DNA from: Leminorella grimontii ATCC 33999 = DSM 5078
GTDB lineage: Bacteria > Pseudomonadota > Gammaproteobacteria > Enterobacterales > Enterobacteriaceae
Direction of reading: 5' to 3'
NCBI RefSeq assembly: GCF_000439085.1
Contig: NZ_AUUA01000004.1
Location: 244,773-308,772 of the forward strand
DNA: 64,000 nt
Shown here: positions 54,349-63,999 of the stretch, piece after piece
How positions within the stretch are numbered: position 1 is the stretch's first letter
Layout: each line of letters starts with the position of its first letter
Notes under the pieces: model-generated
Seen by the model: only the letters and a program-made list of their open reading frames with translations
Database searches by the model: none
What the model was told of the DNA's origin: nothing
Made by a program: the position numbers and the translations under genes

Positions 54349-56508
54349 ATGATCTCTTTGTTTGCCAGTACGGCGCGAGGCCTGGAAGAACTGTTAAAAA
54401 CCGAACTGGAAGCGCTGGGAGCAAACGGCTGTCGGGTCGTTCAGGGCGGCGTACATTTTGAGGGCGACAAGCGCCTGATGTACCGTTCGCTGCTTTGGAG
54501 CCGATTGGCATCGCGGATACTGATGCCGCTGGGCGAGTTTCGCGTTTACAGCGACATGGACCTTTATCTCGGCGTCAACGCCGTCGACTGGCCGTCGATG
54601 TTTAGCGTTAAGAATACGTTTGCCGTGCATTTTACCGGCACCAACGATGAAATCCGCAATAGCCAATACGGGGCGCTGAAGGTAAAAGACGCTGTCGTCG
54701 ACAGCTTTATGCGCAAGGTTAAGCAGCGTCCGGACGTCGCAAAGCAGCAGCCCGATATTCGCATCAACGTCTTCTTGCAAAAAGAGAAGGCCAGCCTGGC
54801 GCTCGACCTGAGCGGCAGCTCTCTACACCAGCGCGGCTATCGGGATGCGACCGGCCAGGCGCCATTAAAAGAGAATCTGGCGGCGGCCATCGTTATGCGC
54901 TCCGGCTGGCAGGCGGAAACGCCGATGGTCGACCCGATGTGCGGTTCGGGAACGCTTTTGATTGAAGCCGCGATGATCGCGGCGAACGTGGCGCCCGGCC
55001 TTCACCGAAGCGCGTGGGGATTCGACGCCTGGAGCGGCCACGACGCCGAGCTGTGGCAAGAGCTGCTAAGCGAGGCTCAGGCCAGCGCCAGCCGGGGTGT
55101 GAATAAGACCGCGTCGCGCTTCTACGGCTACGATAACGATCGCCGAGTCATTGAGATGGCAAAGCTGAACGCGCGCCGCGCCGGCGTCGGCAGCCTTATT
55201 CATTTCGCCTCTCAGGATATTACTCGGTTGACCAACCCGCTGCCCGACGGGCCGCAAGGCACCGTGTTGAGCAACCCGCCTTACGGCGAACGCCTGGAAA
55301 GCGAACCCGCGCTGATTGCTCTACATACGGCGCTTGGGCAAATTATGAAGCGGGACTTTGGCGGCTGGAACCTCTCTCTGTTTAGCGCGTCTCCAGAACT
55401 GTTGAGCTGCCTGCAGCTTCGTTCAAGCCGGCAGTTTAAGGCTAAGAACGGCCCGTTGGAGTGCGTTCAGAAAAACTATCGCTTAACGGATAGCGCAGGG
55501 CGAGAGAAGAACGAGGGCGATGAAGCCCCTCAGCAAAAAGCGGAGGCGTCAGCGCCGCTGGCGGCTGATTTCGCCAATCGCCTGAGTAAAAATATTAAGC
55601 GCCTTGAGAAGTGGGTTAAGAAGGAAGGTCTCGAGTGCTACCGCCTGTATGACGCCGACCTGCCGGAATACAATCTGGCGCTGGACCGCTATGGCTCCCG
55701 CTACGTTCTGCAAGAGTATGCGCCGCCTAAAACCGTGGCGCCGGAAAAGGCTCGTCAGCGCCTGTTTGACGCCATCAACGCGACGCTGGCGGTGCTCGAA
55801 CTGCCGGCCAACGCGCTGGTGTTGAAGGTGCGGGAAAAGCAAAAGGGAAAAAGCCAGTACGAGAAGCTGGCGCAAAAGGGCGAGTTTTTCCAGGTGGAAG
55901 AGTACGGCGCTAAGCTGTGGGTTAACCTGACGGACTACCTAGACACCGGGCTGTTTCTCGACCACCGCATCGCCCGTCGGATGCTGGGGGAAATGAGCAA
56001 AGGAAAAGACTTCCTCAATCTGTTCGCCTATACCGGTTCAGCTAGCGTTCACGCCGGCCTCGGCGGCGCGCGCACCACCACCACGGTGGACATGTCGAGA
56101 ACCTATCTGGAATGGGCTGGACGCAATATGAGCGCTAACGGCCTTACCGGTCGCTCTCATCGCCTGATTCAGGCCGATTGTCTGGGCTGGATGGAAGAAA
56201 CGACCGAGCAGTTCGACCTTATCTTTATCGATCCGCCGACGTTCTCCAACTCAAAGCGAATGGAGAACAGCTTCGACGTGCAGCGAGACCACATTGCTTT
56301 GATGAGTCACCTCAAGCGAATGCTGCGCCCTGCAGGCACCCTGATGTTCTCCAACAACAAGCGCGGCTTTAAAATGGATCTCGACGGTATCGCCAAGCTG
56401 GGGCTGAAGGCGAAAGAAATTTCGGATAAGACGCTGTCTCCAGACTTCGCGCGTAACAAACAAATTCACAACTGCTGGCTGTTAACGCATGTCGGCGAGG
56501 ATCGTTAA
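54349..56508 (+). CDS. rlmL: 23S rRNA methyltransferase RlmKL (m2G2445 and m7G2069)
   Basis: 719 aa from the ATG at 54349 ([20 protein letters not shown]), preferred over the ATG two codons earlier because E. coli starts there (702 aa). Fused bifunctional enzyme: N-terminal THUMP domain, then the RlmL methyltransferase with [12 protein letters not shown] and catalytic NPPYGERL, and the C-terminal RlmK methyltransferase with [19 protein letters not shown] and [12 protein letters not shown]. It modifies G2445 and G2069 of 23S rRNA. An acidic/glutamine insert between the halves makes it longer than E. coli. It ends 3 bp before uup. Confidence 0.97.
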   Translation: MISLFASTARGLEELLKTELEALGANGCRVVQGGVHFEGDKRLMYRSLLWSRLASRILMPLGEFRVYSDMDLYLGVNAVDWPSMFSVKNTFAVHFTGTNDEIRNSQYGALKVKDAVVDSFMRKVKQRPDVAKQQPDIRINVFLQKEKASLALDLSGSSLHQRGYRDATGQAPLKENLAAAIVMRSGWQAETPMVDPMCGSGTLLIEAAMIAANVAPGLHRSAWGFDAWSGHDAELWQELLSEAQASASRGVNKTASRFYGYDNDRRVIEMAKLNARRAGVGSLIHFASQDITRLTNPLPDGPQGTVLSNPPYGERLESEPALIALHTALGQIMKRDFGGWNLSLFSASPELLSCLQLRSSRQFKAKNGPLECVQKNYRLTDSAGREKNEGDEAPQQKAEASAPLAADFANRLSKNIKRLEKWVKKEGLECYRLYDADLPEYNLALDRYGSRYVLQEYAPPKTVAPEKARQRLFDAINATLAVLELPANALVLKVREKQKGKSQYEKLAQKGEFFQVEEYGAKLWVNLTDYLDTGLFLDHRIARRMLGEMSKGKDFLNLFAYTGSASVHAGLGGARTTTTVDMSRTYLEWAGRNMSANGLTGRSHRLIQADCLGWMEETTEQFDLIFIDPPTFSNSKRMENSFDVQRDHIALMSHLKRMLRPAGTLMFSNNKRGFKMDLDGIAKLGLKAKEISDKTLSPDFARNKQIHNCWLLTHVGEDR

Positions 56509-56511
56509 TTA

Positions 56512-58419
56512 ATGTCTCTTATCAGTTTATCCGGCGCATGGCTGTCGTTTAGCGATGCGCCCCTGTTGGACAATACCGAACTTCATATTGAACCCAACGA
56601 GCGCGTTTGTCTGGTTGGGCGCAACGGTGCGGGTAAGTCAACGCTGCTGAAGATCTTAAATAAAGAAGTCCCGTTGGACGATGGCCAACTGGTGTTTGAA
56701 CAGGATCTGGTCGTCTCGCGGCTGCAGCAGGATCCGCCTCGTAACGTTGAAGGTACGGTGTTTGACTTCGTCGCCGAAGGCGTCGAGCAGCAGGCCGAGC
56801 AGCTTAAAGCCTATCATCATCTTTCTATTGAGGTTGGAAACGACCCCAGCGAACAAAACTTAAAGCGGCTTGCCGAGTTGCAAGAGGCGCTGGAGCATCA
56901 GGGAACCTGGCTTATCGATAGCCGCATCCGCGCCGTTTTGGAGAAGTTGGGATTGGAGGCGGAAGCGCCTCTGTCATCGCTTTCCGGCGGCTGGCTGCGC
57001 AAGGCCGCTCTGGCGCGGGCGCTGGTGTGTTCGCCAGACGTGCTGCTGCTGGACGAACCGACCAACCATCTTGATATTGACACTATCGCCTGGCTAGAGT
57101 CCTTCCTGAAGGAGTTCAACGGCAGCATTATCTTTATTTCCCACGATCGCGCCTTTATCCGCAACATGGCGACGCGCATTGTCGATCTGGATCGCGGCAA
57201 GCTGGTGTCCTGGCCCGGCAACTACGATGCCTATCTGCTTGGTAAAGAAGAGTCTCTACGCGTTGAGGCTTTGCAGAATGCCGAGTTCGATCGCCGTCTG
57301 GCGCAGGAAGAGGTCTGGATCCGTCAGGGGATCAAGGCGCGGCGCACGCGCAACGAAGGACGCGTCAGAGCGCTAAAGGCGATGCGAAATGAGCATGCCG
57401 AGCGCCGAGGCGTTATGGGATCCGCTAAAATGCAGGTGGAAGAGTCCCTGCGTTCGGGCAAGATCGTGTTTGAAATGGAAGACGTTAGCTTTAGCCGGGG
57501 CGATAAAACGCTGGTGAAGCATTTTTCCGCTCAGGTTCAGCGCGGGGATAAGATTGCGCTGGTAGGGCCCAACGGGTGCGGAAAAACCACGCTATTGACG
57601 CTGATGCTGCAGCAAATCCAGCCTGACAGCGGCAGCGTGCGGATTGGCACCAAGCTGGAAGTTGCCTATTTTGACCAGCACCGCGTCCAGCTGGATCCGG
57701 ATAAAACCGTGATGGACAATCTGGCGGACGGCAAACAGGAAGTGATGGTTAACGGCCGTTCCCGCCATGTGCTAGGCTATTTACAGGACTTTTTATTCCA
57801 TCCTAAGCGCGCCATGACGCCGGTGCGGGCTCTGTCCGGCGGCGAGCGCAATCGTCTGCTGCTGGCCAAGCTGTTTTTAAAGCCCAGCAACCTGTTGATT
57901 CTTGACGAACCGACAAACGATTTGGATATTGAAACATTAGAACTGCTGGAAGAGCTTATCAGCGACTACGGTGGAACGGTGCTGTTGGTAAGCCACGATC
58001 GGCAGTTTGTCGATAATACCGTGACGGACTGCTGGATTTTTGAAGGCAACGGCGTGATTAAGGCGTTTGCCGGCGGATATACCGACGCGCACGGGCAGCG
58101 GGCCGGTAGCGTCGAGCTTAAGGCGCAGTCGACCACTGCCGCACAGAATAAACCTGCGGTAGAAAAAGCAGAAGATCGTAAGAAAGCCGGCAATAAGATG
58201 AGCTATAACCTTCAGCGAGAACTGGAGGGGCTGCCGGCAAAAATTGAGAAGCTTGAGGCTGTTGTTGCGACGCTGCAAGAACGGGTGGGCGATCCTGAGT
58301 TCTTTAGCCAGCCTCACGAGGTGACGCAAAAAGTGTTGACCGAACTGGCCGAAGCCGAGCAGCGGTTTGAAGAAGCCTTCCTGCGTTGGGAAGAGCTGGA
58401 GTCGATGAAAAACGCTTAA
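56512..58419 (+). CDS. uup: Uup, ABC-F ATPase
   Basis: 635 aa, the same as E. coli. Two ABC domains without membrane part: first Walker A GRNGAGKST (residues 36-44), signature LSGGWLRKA, Walker B LLLDEPTNHLDI; second GPNGCGKTT, LSGGERNRL and LILDEPTNDLDI. The linker between them is arginine-rich, and a C-terminal coiled coil (from ELEGLPAKIEKLEAVVA) binds DNA in E. coli. It acts on ribosomes and affects transposon excision. Translated right after rlmKL. Confidence 0.97.
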   Translation: MSLISLSGAWLSFSDAPLLDNTELHIEPNERVCLVGRNGAGKSTLLKILNKEVPLDDGQLVFEQDLVVSRLQQDPPRNVEGTVFDFVAEGVEQQAEQLKAYHHLSIEVGNDPSEQNLKRLAELQEALEHQGTWLIDSRIRAVLEKLGLEAEAPLSSLSGGWLRKAALARALVCSPDVLLLDEPTNHLDIDTIAWLESFLKEFNGSIIFISHDRAFIRNMATRIVDLDRGKLVSWPGNYDAYLLGKEESLRVEALQNAEFDRRLAQEEVWIRQGIKARRTRNEGRVRALKAMRNEHAERRGVMGSAKMQVEESLRSGKIVFEMEDVSFSRGDKTLVKHFSAQVQRGDKIALVGPNGCGKTTLLTLMLQQIQPDSGSVRIGTKLEVAYFDQHRVQLDPDKTVMDNLADGKQEVMVNGRSRHVLGYLQDFLFHPKRAMTPVRALSGGERNRLLLAKLFLKPSNLLILDEPTNDLDIETLELLEELISDYGGTVLLVSHDRQFVDNTVTDCWIFEGNGVIKAFAGGYTDAHGQRAGSVELKAQSTTAAQNKPAVEKAEDRKKAGNKMSYNLQRELEGLPAKIEKLEAVVATLQERVGDPEFFSQPHEVTQKVLTELAEAEQRFEEAFLRWEELESMKNA

Positions 58420-58519
58420 CGGCTTTCGCTGGTTGGGTAGCGGTTGGGTAGAGGTAGCGTAACGGAATGAGGTTAATGACTAAGACATATTCTTGTCTGC
58501 ATGAAGCAGGGCGCCGCCT

Positions 58520-59860
58520 ATGTGCGTAGACGCATCCTGTACGCACGTAGTGGGCACATCGACTATGGGGCGCTCGCCGTCTCAAGAGGCGACTTTTTCC
58601 GCTGCGACAGAGGCAGAGAAGGAAGTCATGCTGTGCCCTCAGTGCGACCTGATGGTTGAGCTACCGCAGCTGTCTCAGGGGAAAAAGGCGGTTTGTCCGC
58701 GCTGTCATACCACCTTAACCGCGCGCTGGGTTGAACCGGCGCTGCAGCCGGTCTGCTTTGCCATCAGCGCGCTGATTATGATGGTGTTTGCCAACCTGTT
58801 TCCGTTTATCAACATGCGGGTGTCGGGTATTTACAGTCAGATCCGTCTCATTGAAATCCCTCAGGTGATGGTGGGGGACGATTACGCCAGCCTGGCCACG
58901 CTGTTCGTTATTTTCGTGCAGCTGGTGCCGGCGTTTTGCATGCTGGCTATCATCCTACTCGGCCTTAAGGTCAAACTGCCTTACCGCCTGCAGGTCGTGA
59001 TGGGGCGCATTGTTTATTTGGCTAAAGTCTGGTGCATGGTGGAGATTTTCCTGGTGGGCGTACTGGTCAGCTTCGTTAAGCTGATGGCCTACGGCGACAT
59101 TGGCGTCGGACCCAGCTTTATTCCCTACTGTTTGTTTTGCCTGCTGCAGGTAAGGGCCTTCCAATGTATGGATCGCTACTGGTTTTGGCAGAATATTCAA
59201 CCCGCGCCCAAGCTGGAACGGGAACTTAGGATCGGGGAGTCCGGTTTGGCTCAGGGGCTCCGTTCCTGCCCCTGCTGCATGGCGACGCTTCCGGCGGATA
59301 TGCACCGCTGTCCCCGCTGTTTCACTACCGGTTACGCGAGAAGAAAGAACAGCCTGCAGTGGACGCTTGCGCTGCTGATAACGTCAGTAATGCTGTACAT
59401 ACCGGCTAACCTGTTGCCGATTATGGTGACGGAAGTGCTGGGCAATCCGGAACCGTCTAACATTATGTCTGGCGTTATCCTGCTTTGGAAAGACGGTTCG
59501 TACCCGGTGTCGATGGTGATTTTTATTGCCAGCATCATGGTGCCGTCGCTGAAAATTCTTGCGATAGGATGGCTCTGCTACGACGCGTCGGAGATGGGAC
59601 AAAAGAGCGGCTATTTAGACCGCCACAGAATGCATTTTATTTATGAGATCGTGGAGTTCGTCGGGCGTTGGTCAATGATCGACGTGTTCGTTATCGGCGT
59701 GCTGTCTGCGCTGGTGCGCATCGGTCGACTGATGAGCGTCTATCCCGCCGTCGGCGCTATATTATTCGCAATGGTGGTTATTTTGACCATGATCGCCGCC
59801 ATGATGTTCGATCCGCGCCTGTTGTGGGATCGTACTAAGCCAGTATCAACCAATCAGTGA
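58520..59860 (+). CDS. pqiA: PqiA, inner membrane protein of the PqiABC lipid transport system
   Basis: 446 aa (E. coli 417). Two repeats, each a zinc-ribbon-like CxxC pair followed by four membrane helices: CPQCDLM...CPRCHTT then SCPCCMATL...CPRCFTT. Conserved SFVKLMAYGDIGVGPSF and EFVGRWSMIDVFVIGVLSALV. PqiABC is an MCE system bridging the two membranes. The start is uncertain: the ATG at 58520 (MCVDASCTHV) has no clear ribosome site and the first 36 residues lack match, so the true start may be at 58565 or 58628. Confidence 0.92.
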   Translation: MCVDASCTHVVGTSTMGRSPSQEATFSAATEAEKEVMLCPQCDLMVELPQLSQGKKAVCPRCHTTLTARWVEPALQPVCFAISALIMMVFANLFPFINMRVSGIYSQIRLIEIPQVMVGDDYASLATLFVIFVQLVPAFCMLAIILLGLKVKLPYRLQVVMGRIVYLAKVWCMVEIFLVGVLVSFVKLMAYGDIGVGPSFIPYCLFCLLQVRAFQCMDRYWFWQNIQPAPKLERELRIGESGLAQGLRSCPCCMATLPADMHRCPRCFTTGYARRKNSLQWTLALLITSVMLYIPANLLPIMVTEVLGNPEPSNIMSGVILLWKDGSYPVSMVIFIASIMVPSLKILAIGWLCYDASEMGQKSGYLDRHRMHFIYEIVEFVGRWSMIDVFVIGVLSALVRIGRLMSVYPAVGAILFAMVVILTMIAAMMFDPRLLWDRTKPVSTNQ

Positions 59861-59872
59861 GGAAGCCTTCAC

Positions 59873-61504
59873 GTGCAGGAAAGTCATCAGGACAAAACGG
59901 CAAAGATAGAAACGATAAAACGCTGGTCGCCGGTGTGGATCATTCCCATCGTTACGGTGCTCATTGGCGCCTGGATCCTTTTTTATCATTTCAGCAACCA
60001 GGGGCCAGAGGTCACGCTGGTTACCTCAAATGCAGAAGGTATCGAGGCGGGAAAGACCGCCATCAAGACCCGCAATGTTGATATCGGCATCGTCGAAAGC
60101 GTGAGCCTGAGCGATGACCTTAAGCAGGTTATCGTTACCGCCCGTTTGCATACCGGCATGGAAAATCTGCTGAATAAGGGATCGGTGTTCTGGGTGGTAA
60201 AGCCCAAGATTGGGCGAGAGGGCGTTTCTGGTCTGAATACGCTGTTTTCCGGCGCCTATATCGAACTTCAGCCGGGAAGAGACAAAGCGGTAGAGACCCG
60301 CTTTACGCTGCAGGACAATGCGCCACTGGCTTCGCCCGATATGAAAGGGCTGCGCATTGCGCTGGAGAGCAAGCAGCCGACGCGGTTGAACGCGGGCGAT
60401 CCGGTGCTGTTTCGCGGTTTTCGCGTCGGGACGGTGGAAAGCAGCGAGTTTGATCCTAAAGAGCGCGTCATGCGCTACCAGCTGTTCATTATGGAACCCT
60501 ACCGCGGCCTTGTAACCAGCAACGTTCGCTTTTGGCAGGACAGCGGCATTTCGTTCGACATGTCGTCTCAGGGTGTTCGCGTTGATATGGGTTCACTGGA
60601 TACGCTCGTTACCGGCGGCGTGAGTTTTGACTTGCCTAACGGCTGGTCGGCGGGCGATCCGGTGAAAAACCTCGACGAATTTGAGCTGTATTCCGATCAA
60701 AAGAGCATTCAAGAGTCGCTGTATACGCGACACGATGACTTCCTGCTCTACTTTGAAGACTCTATTCGCGGCTTAGAGCCGGGCGCGCCGGTTGAGTTTC
60801 GCGGCATTCGGGTAGGTACCGTCTCCGCAGTGCCGTTCTATATGCCGGAGCTGAAGACGATCAACAAGAACTACTATATCCCGGTTCTTATCCGCATTGA
60901 GCCAGACAGAGTGCAAAACCGGTTTGGTAAGGATTTCGATCTTAAAAGTCACCTGCTGGAGTCGGTTAACGACAGCAATCGACTCAGGGCCGCGCTGAAG
61001 TCGGGCAACCTGCTTACCGGCGCGCTGTTTATCGATTTGGACTTCTATCCTGACGCTAAGCCGTGGGGCGGGCCTAAAGAAGTGATGGGGCGTCCTATAA
61101 TTCCGACGGTCAGCGGCGGTTTGGCGGAAATCCAGAAGCGCCTGATGCAGACGCTGGATAAGGTCAACAAGATGCCGGTAGAACCGATGCTGACGGAAAT
61201 GACCGAAACGCTGAAGCAGACTCGCAGCACGATGGCCAGCCTGAACGCGATTTTGTCGAGCAAAGAAGTCAACAATTTGCCAAAAGACATGCAGCAGACG
61301 CTGGTTGAGCTTAACCGCAGCCTGAAGGGGTTACAGCCCGGATCGTCAGCGTATAGCTCTTTAGTGAATGACATGCAGCGTTTGGATCAGGTGATGCGTG
61401 AACTGCAGCCGCTGCTGCAGAAACTGAATCAGAAGAGCAATGCACTGGTCTTTGAAGCGCCCGGCGCGAAAGACCCTCAGCCCAAGAAGGCCAATAGTCA
61501 ATGA
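59873..61504 (+). CDS. pqiB: PqiB, MCE-domain protein
   Basis: 543 aa (E. coli 546). GTG start at 59873 with GTGAGGA upstream that overlaps the pqiA stop. One N-terminal membrane helix (about residues 20-41), then three MCE domains whose repeat starts are recognisable as EVTLVTSNAEGIEAGKTAIK, a middle copy with AGDPVLFRGFRVGTVE, and GAPVEFRGIRVGTVSAV; a C-terminal helical needle-forming region ends the protein. In E. coli it forms a syringe-like hexamer across the periplasm. Overlaps pqiC by four bases. Confidence 0.96.
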   Translation: MQESHQDKTAKIETIKRWSPVWIIPIVTVLIGAWILFYHFSNQGPEVTLVTSNAEGIEAGKTAIKTRNVDIGIVESVSLSDDLKQVIVTARLHTGMENLLNKGSVFWVVKPKIGREGVSGLNTLFSGAYIELQPGRDKAVETRFTLQDNAPLASPDMKGLRIALESKQPTRLNAGDPVLFRGFRVGTVESSEFDPKERVMRYQLFIMEPYRGLVTSNVRFWQDSGISFDMSSQGVRVDMGSLDTLVTGGVSFDLPNGWSAGDPVKNLDEFELYSDQKSIQESLYTRHDDFLLYFEDSIRGLEPGAPVEFRGIRVGTVSAVPFYMPELKTINKNYYIPVLIRIEPDRVQNRFGKDFDLKSHLLESVNDSNRLRAALKSGNLLTGALFIDLDFYPDAKPWGGPKEVMGRPIIPTVSGGLAEIQKRLMQTLDKVNKMPVEPMLTEMTETLKQTRSTMASLNAILSSKEVNNLPKDMQQTLVELNRSLKGLQPGSSAYSSLVNDMQRLDQVMRELQPLLQKLNQKSNALVFEAPGAKDPQPKKANSQ

Positions 61505-62064
61505 TGAAATGGAAAATTGCAGCCCTCGCGCTGTTTCTCAGCGCCTGTAGCAGTCAGGCGCCGGTTTCTTACTATCAGTTGCCCTCTGCCGGCGGAGCCT
61601 CCGTTCAGGCTGCGTCCGTTAATCCGCAAAAGCAGCTGTGGATTGAAAACGTCACCGTTGCCGACTTCCTTAGCGGTACGGGCATCGCCTATCAGACCAG
61701 CGACGTGACGTATACCGTCGCCAGCAGCAACCTGTGGGCCAGCGGCCTGGAGCAGCAGTTGAAGAGGGCGTTGACCGACAACCTTAGCGCTCAGTTGGGC
61801 GATTGGCTGGTGGTGAACCAGCCGGTTGGAAGTAGCGACGTCGATTCGCTGCGGGTTACGGTCAATGCGTTCCAAGGCCGCTATGACGGGCATGCAGTAG
61901 TCAGCGGTTATTGGGTGCTGCAGCACAAAGGGCAAATCGTCCGTCGACCGTTTGACGTTGAGCTGCCGCTGCAGCAAGACGGCTATAGCGAGCTGGTAAA
62001 AGTATTGGCTCAGGCCTGGCAGCAGGAATCTGTTGAAATTGCTAACGTGTTAAAAAGCCAGTAA
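61501..62064 (+). CDS. pqiC: PqiC (YmbA), outer membrane lipoprotein of the Pqi system
   Basis: 187 aa. Lipoprotein signal MMKWKIAALALFLSAC with lipobox LSAC and +2 serine (outer membrane sorting). ABC-type transport auxiliary domain of the PqiC/YmbA family: PVSYYQLPS, IAYQTSDVTY and a C-terminal VLAQAWQQESVEIA. It caps the PqiB tube at the outer membrane in E. coli. ATGA overlap with pqiB. In E. coli rmf follows; here mipA does. Confidence 0.94.
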   Translation: MMKWKIAALALFLSACSSQAPVSYYQLPSAGGASVQAASVNPQKQLWIENVTVADFLSGTGIAYQTSDVTYTVASSNLWASGLEQQLKRALTDNLSAQLGDWLVVNQPVGSSDVDSLRVTVNAFQGRYDGHAVVSGYWVLQHKGQIVRRPFDVELPLQQDGYSELVKVLAQAWQQESVEIANVLKSQ

Positions 62065-62118
62065 ACCGGGTGTAATATTGGTTTTGGTGATAATTAAAAG
62101 TGTCATATTGGAGTTTTA

Positions 62119-62868
62119 ATGAAATCAAATAAGGTTCTTTGGGGAGCCGCCGCGCTGAGCGCGGCGCTAATGGCTCCGGCAGCAATGGCTGACAATTTTT
62201 CTATCGGCCTCGGGGCAGCGGTTGGTCAGTATGCCTATAAGGGCGTTGATAACGATACCGTTCCCTACCCAATGATCAACTATGAAGGTGAGCGCTTCTT
62301 TGTTCGCGGCACCGGAGCCGGGGCGTATCTGCTAAAAGATACGCATAACCAGCTGTCTTTGAACCTATTCTATTCACCACTGCATTTCGATCCGGACGAC
62401 AGCGACAGCCACCGAATGAAGCAGCTGGATAAGCGTCACTCAACCGCTATGGCTGGCGTGGGGTATCGGCATATTGCCGATTGGGGCGTTGTGCGCACCT
62501 CCTTGTCTGCTGACGTGCTGGATTACAGCAACGGCTATGTGGCTGACGCCGCCTATCTGCATCCCTTTAACTTAGGCGCTTTGACCTTAACGCCGGGCGT
62601 GGGCGTTACTTGGTACAGCAGCAATTTCAATGACTACTATTACGGCATTTCTGGTAAAGAGTCTCGCCGCAGCGGTTTTGACAGCTACAACGCGGGAAGC
62701 AGCTGGTCGCCTTATGCCGAGGTGTCCGCAAACTATGCGTTAACTCAGAGCTGGAAAATCTTTGCATTCGGCCGATATACTCGTCTAGATGACGAAGTGA
62801 AAGACAGCCCGATGGTGGATAAATCCTATACGGCGCTGGTCGCCGCCGGGGTTTCTTACGCTTTCTGA
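62119..62868 (+). CDS. mipA: MipA/OmpV family outer membrane protein
   Basis: 249 aa (E. coli MipA 248). Cleavable signal ending AMA, then a predicted 12-strand barrel ending VAAGVSYAF with terminal phenylalanine. Family parts: IGLGAAVGQYAYKGVD, FVRGTGAGAYL, SLNLFYSPLHFDPDDSD and VGVTWYSSNFNDYYYGIS. In E. coli MipA binds the lytic transglycosylase MltA and PBP1B. TTGGAG precedes the ATG. Its place after pqiC breaks E. coli synteny. A bidirectional terminator follows. Confidence 0.93.
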   Translation: MKSNKVLWGAAALSAALMAPAAMADNFSIGLGAAVGQYAYKGVDNDTVPYPMINYEGERFFVRGTGAGAYLLKDTHNQLSLNLFYSPLHFDPDDSDSHRMKQLDKRHSTAMAGVGYRHIADWGVVRTSLSADVLDYSNGYVADAAYLHPFNLGALTLTPGVGVTWYSSNFNDYYYGISGKESRRSGFDSYNAGSSWSPYAEVSANYALTQSWKIFAFGRYTRLDDEVKDSPMVDKSYTALVAAGVSYAF

Positions 62869-62888
62869 TTTGATTTATTAGTGCGTAA

Positions 62889-62916
62889 AAAAGGCCGCAA
62901 TCGCGGCCTTTTACAT
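62889..62916. terminator. Bidirectional terminator between mipA and yeaD
   Basis: AAAAGGCCGC-AATC-GCGGCCTTTT (62889-62912), perfect 10-bp stem with A and T runs on both sides. Confidence 0.87.
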
Positions 62917-62932
62917 ATCCAACGTCACTTTT

Positions 62933-63811
62933 TTATAACGCTTCTTTATGACAGCGAATGGCGACCGAAAGGTAGTGGGGCTTATCGCTGCGCACAATAG
63001 CGGGCTGGCTTACACAGCCGGTTTCTACGCAGGCCATGGTTTTATAGCCTTCGGCGCTCATGTCCGTCATTGAGGCCGCACCTTCCGCTCCCGGGTTCCA
63101 GACGACGACGTCCGGCGCATTTCGGTGGTGGATTTCAATCGTTCTCTTAAGTACCGGGTCGCTAATTGTACTGAATGCCTGCGGTTGGTAGTAAATGCGA
63201 TCAACGGGGCCGGAAAAGCGCATCGTGGAACGTTCTGCGGTGACGTCGGCATCAGCGAGCTTGTCTATGTAAGATTCACCCAGCCCGGATACGCCGACCT
63301 GCGATATGTCACCCACCTGAAAGTAGCTGTGCAGCGCCGCGGTAACGGCATAGTCGCCGTGAGACTCCAACTCCAGTTCGCAGGTTTCTCCCAGCTTGAT
63401 TCTGGCAATCAGGCTAAAGGCGTTTGGCCAGACTTTACGGGTTGTTTCACTGTCGTTGAGCGTGAATGTTAGCCAAACGCACTCTTCGCTTTCGTCGTGT
63501 GCGGTCAATCGCCACTGTTCGTTGCGGGCAAAGCCGTGAGAAGGAGTTCCTGCTTTACCGAACCACGGCCAACAGATGGGGATCCCGCCGCGGATGGCGA
63601 CGCCCGGCTCAAAGTGAGTCGCTTCGCTTAACCAAATGACGGGGTTTTCTCCCGCGGGCTGCCAGGCGAGAAGCTGGGCGCCCTGCAGCGATATCACGCC
63701 TTTGGCCTTTGGATGATCTATCACGGCGAACGTCAGGCCCTCTTTTTTGCGCAGGCTGAGGCTCGGGGTGAGCTGTTGTTCTATGGGTAATAAAAATAGT
63801 GCATCTGACAT
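62933..63811 (-). CDS. yeaD: YeaD, D-hexose-6-phosphate mutarotase
   Basis: 292 aa (E. coli 294). Aldose-1-epimerase-like beta-sandwich: KGVISLQGAQLLAWQPAGENP, VAIRGGIPICWPWFG, GFARNEQW, catalytic-side histidine in TAALHSYFQVGD and glutamate in ACVETGCV. It interconverts anomers of glucose-6-phosphate-type sugars. Cytosolic. In E. coli yeaD is beside gapA; here it is opposite mipA. Confidence 0.93.
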   Translation of the reverse strand: MSDALFLLPIEQQLTPSLSLRKKEGLTFAVIDHPKAKGVISLQGAQLLAWQPAGENPVIWLSEATHFEPGVAIRGGIPICWPWFGKAGTPSHGFARNEQWRLTAHDESEECVWLTFTLNDSETTRKVWPNAFSLIARIKLGETCELELESHGDYAVTAALHSYFQVGDISQVGVSGLGESYIDKLADADVTAERSTMRFSGPVDRIYYQPQAFSTISDPVLKRTIEIHHRNAPDVVVWNPGAEGAASMTDMSAEGYKTMACVETGCVSQPAIVRSDKPHYLSVAIRCHKEAL

Positions 63812-63870
63812 GCGATAGCCTTCTTAGTAGTGCGCGGTCGTCCTGAAAGTATAATCGAAGGCGGCCGTTT

Positions 63871-63999
63871 TTATGAGCGTTCAGTTCGCTCCTGAGCTGG
63901 GGCTAAGCCGTCAATCAGGTCGCTAATCTGAATGGTGATAATTTCCTGCCGCTGGTGGGCATCGGAGACGATGGCGTTGGCCATTGCTTCCTCTTGCTC
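63871..63999 (-). CDS. C-terminal end of an unidentified protein at the right edge
   Basis: An open minus-strand frame enters from the right edge and stops at 63871 after 42 residues ending in SDLIDGLAPAQERTERS. Too short to name. The tail is acidic and helical in look. It may be the end of a longer gene or chance; it lies 60 bp upstream of yeaD in the same direction. Confidence 0.35.
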   Translation of the reverse strand, partial: EQEEAMANAIVSDAHQRQEIITIQISDLIDGLAPAQERTERS

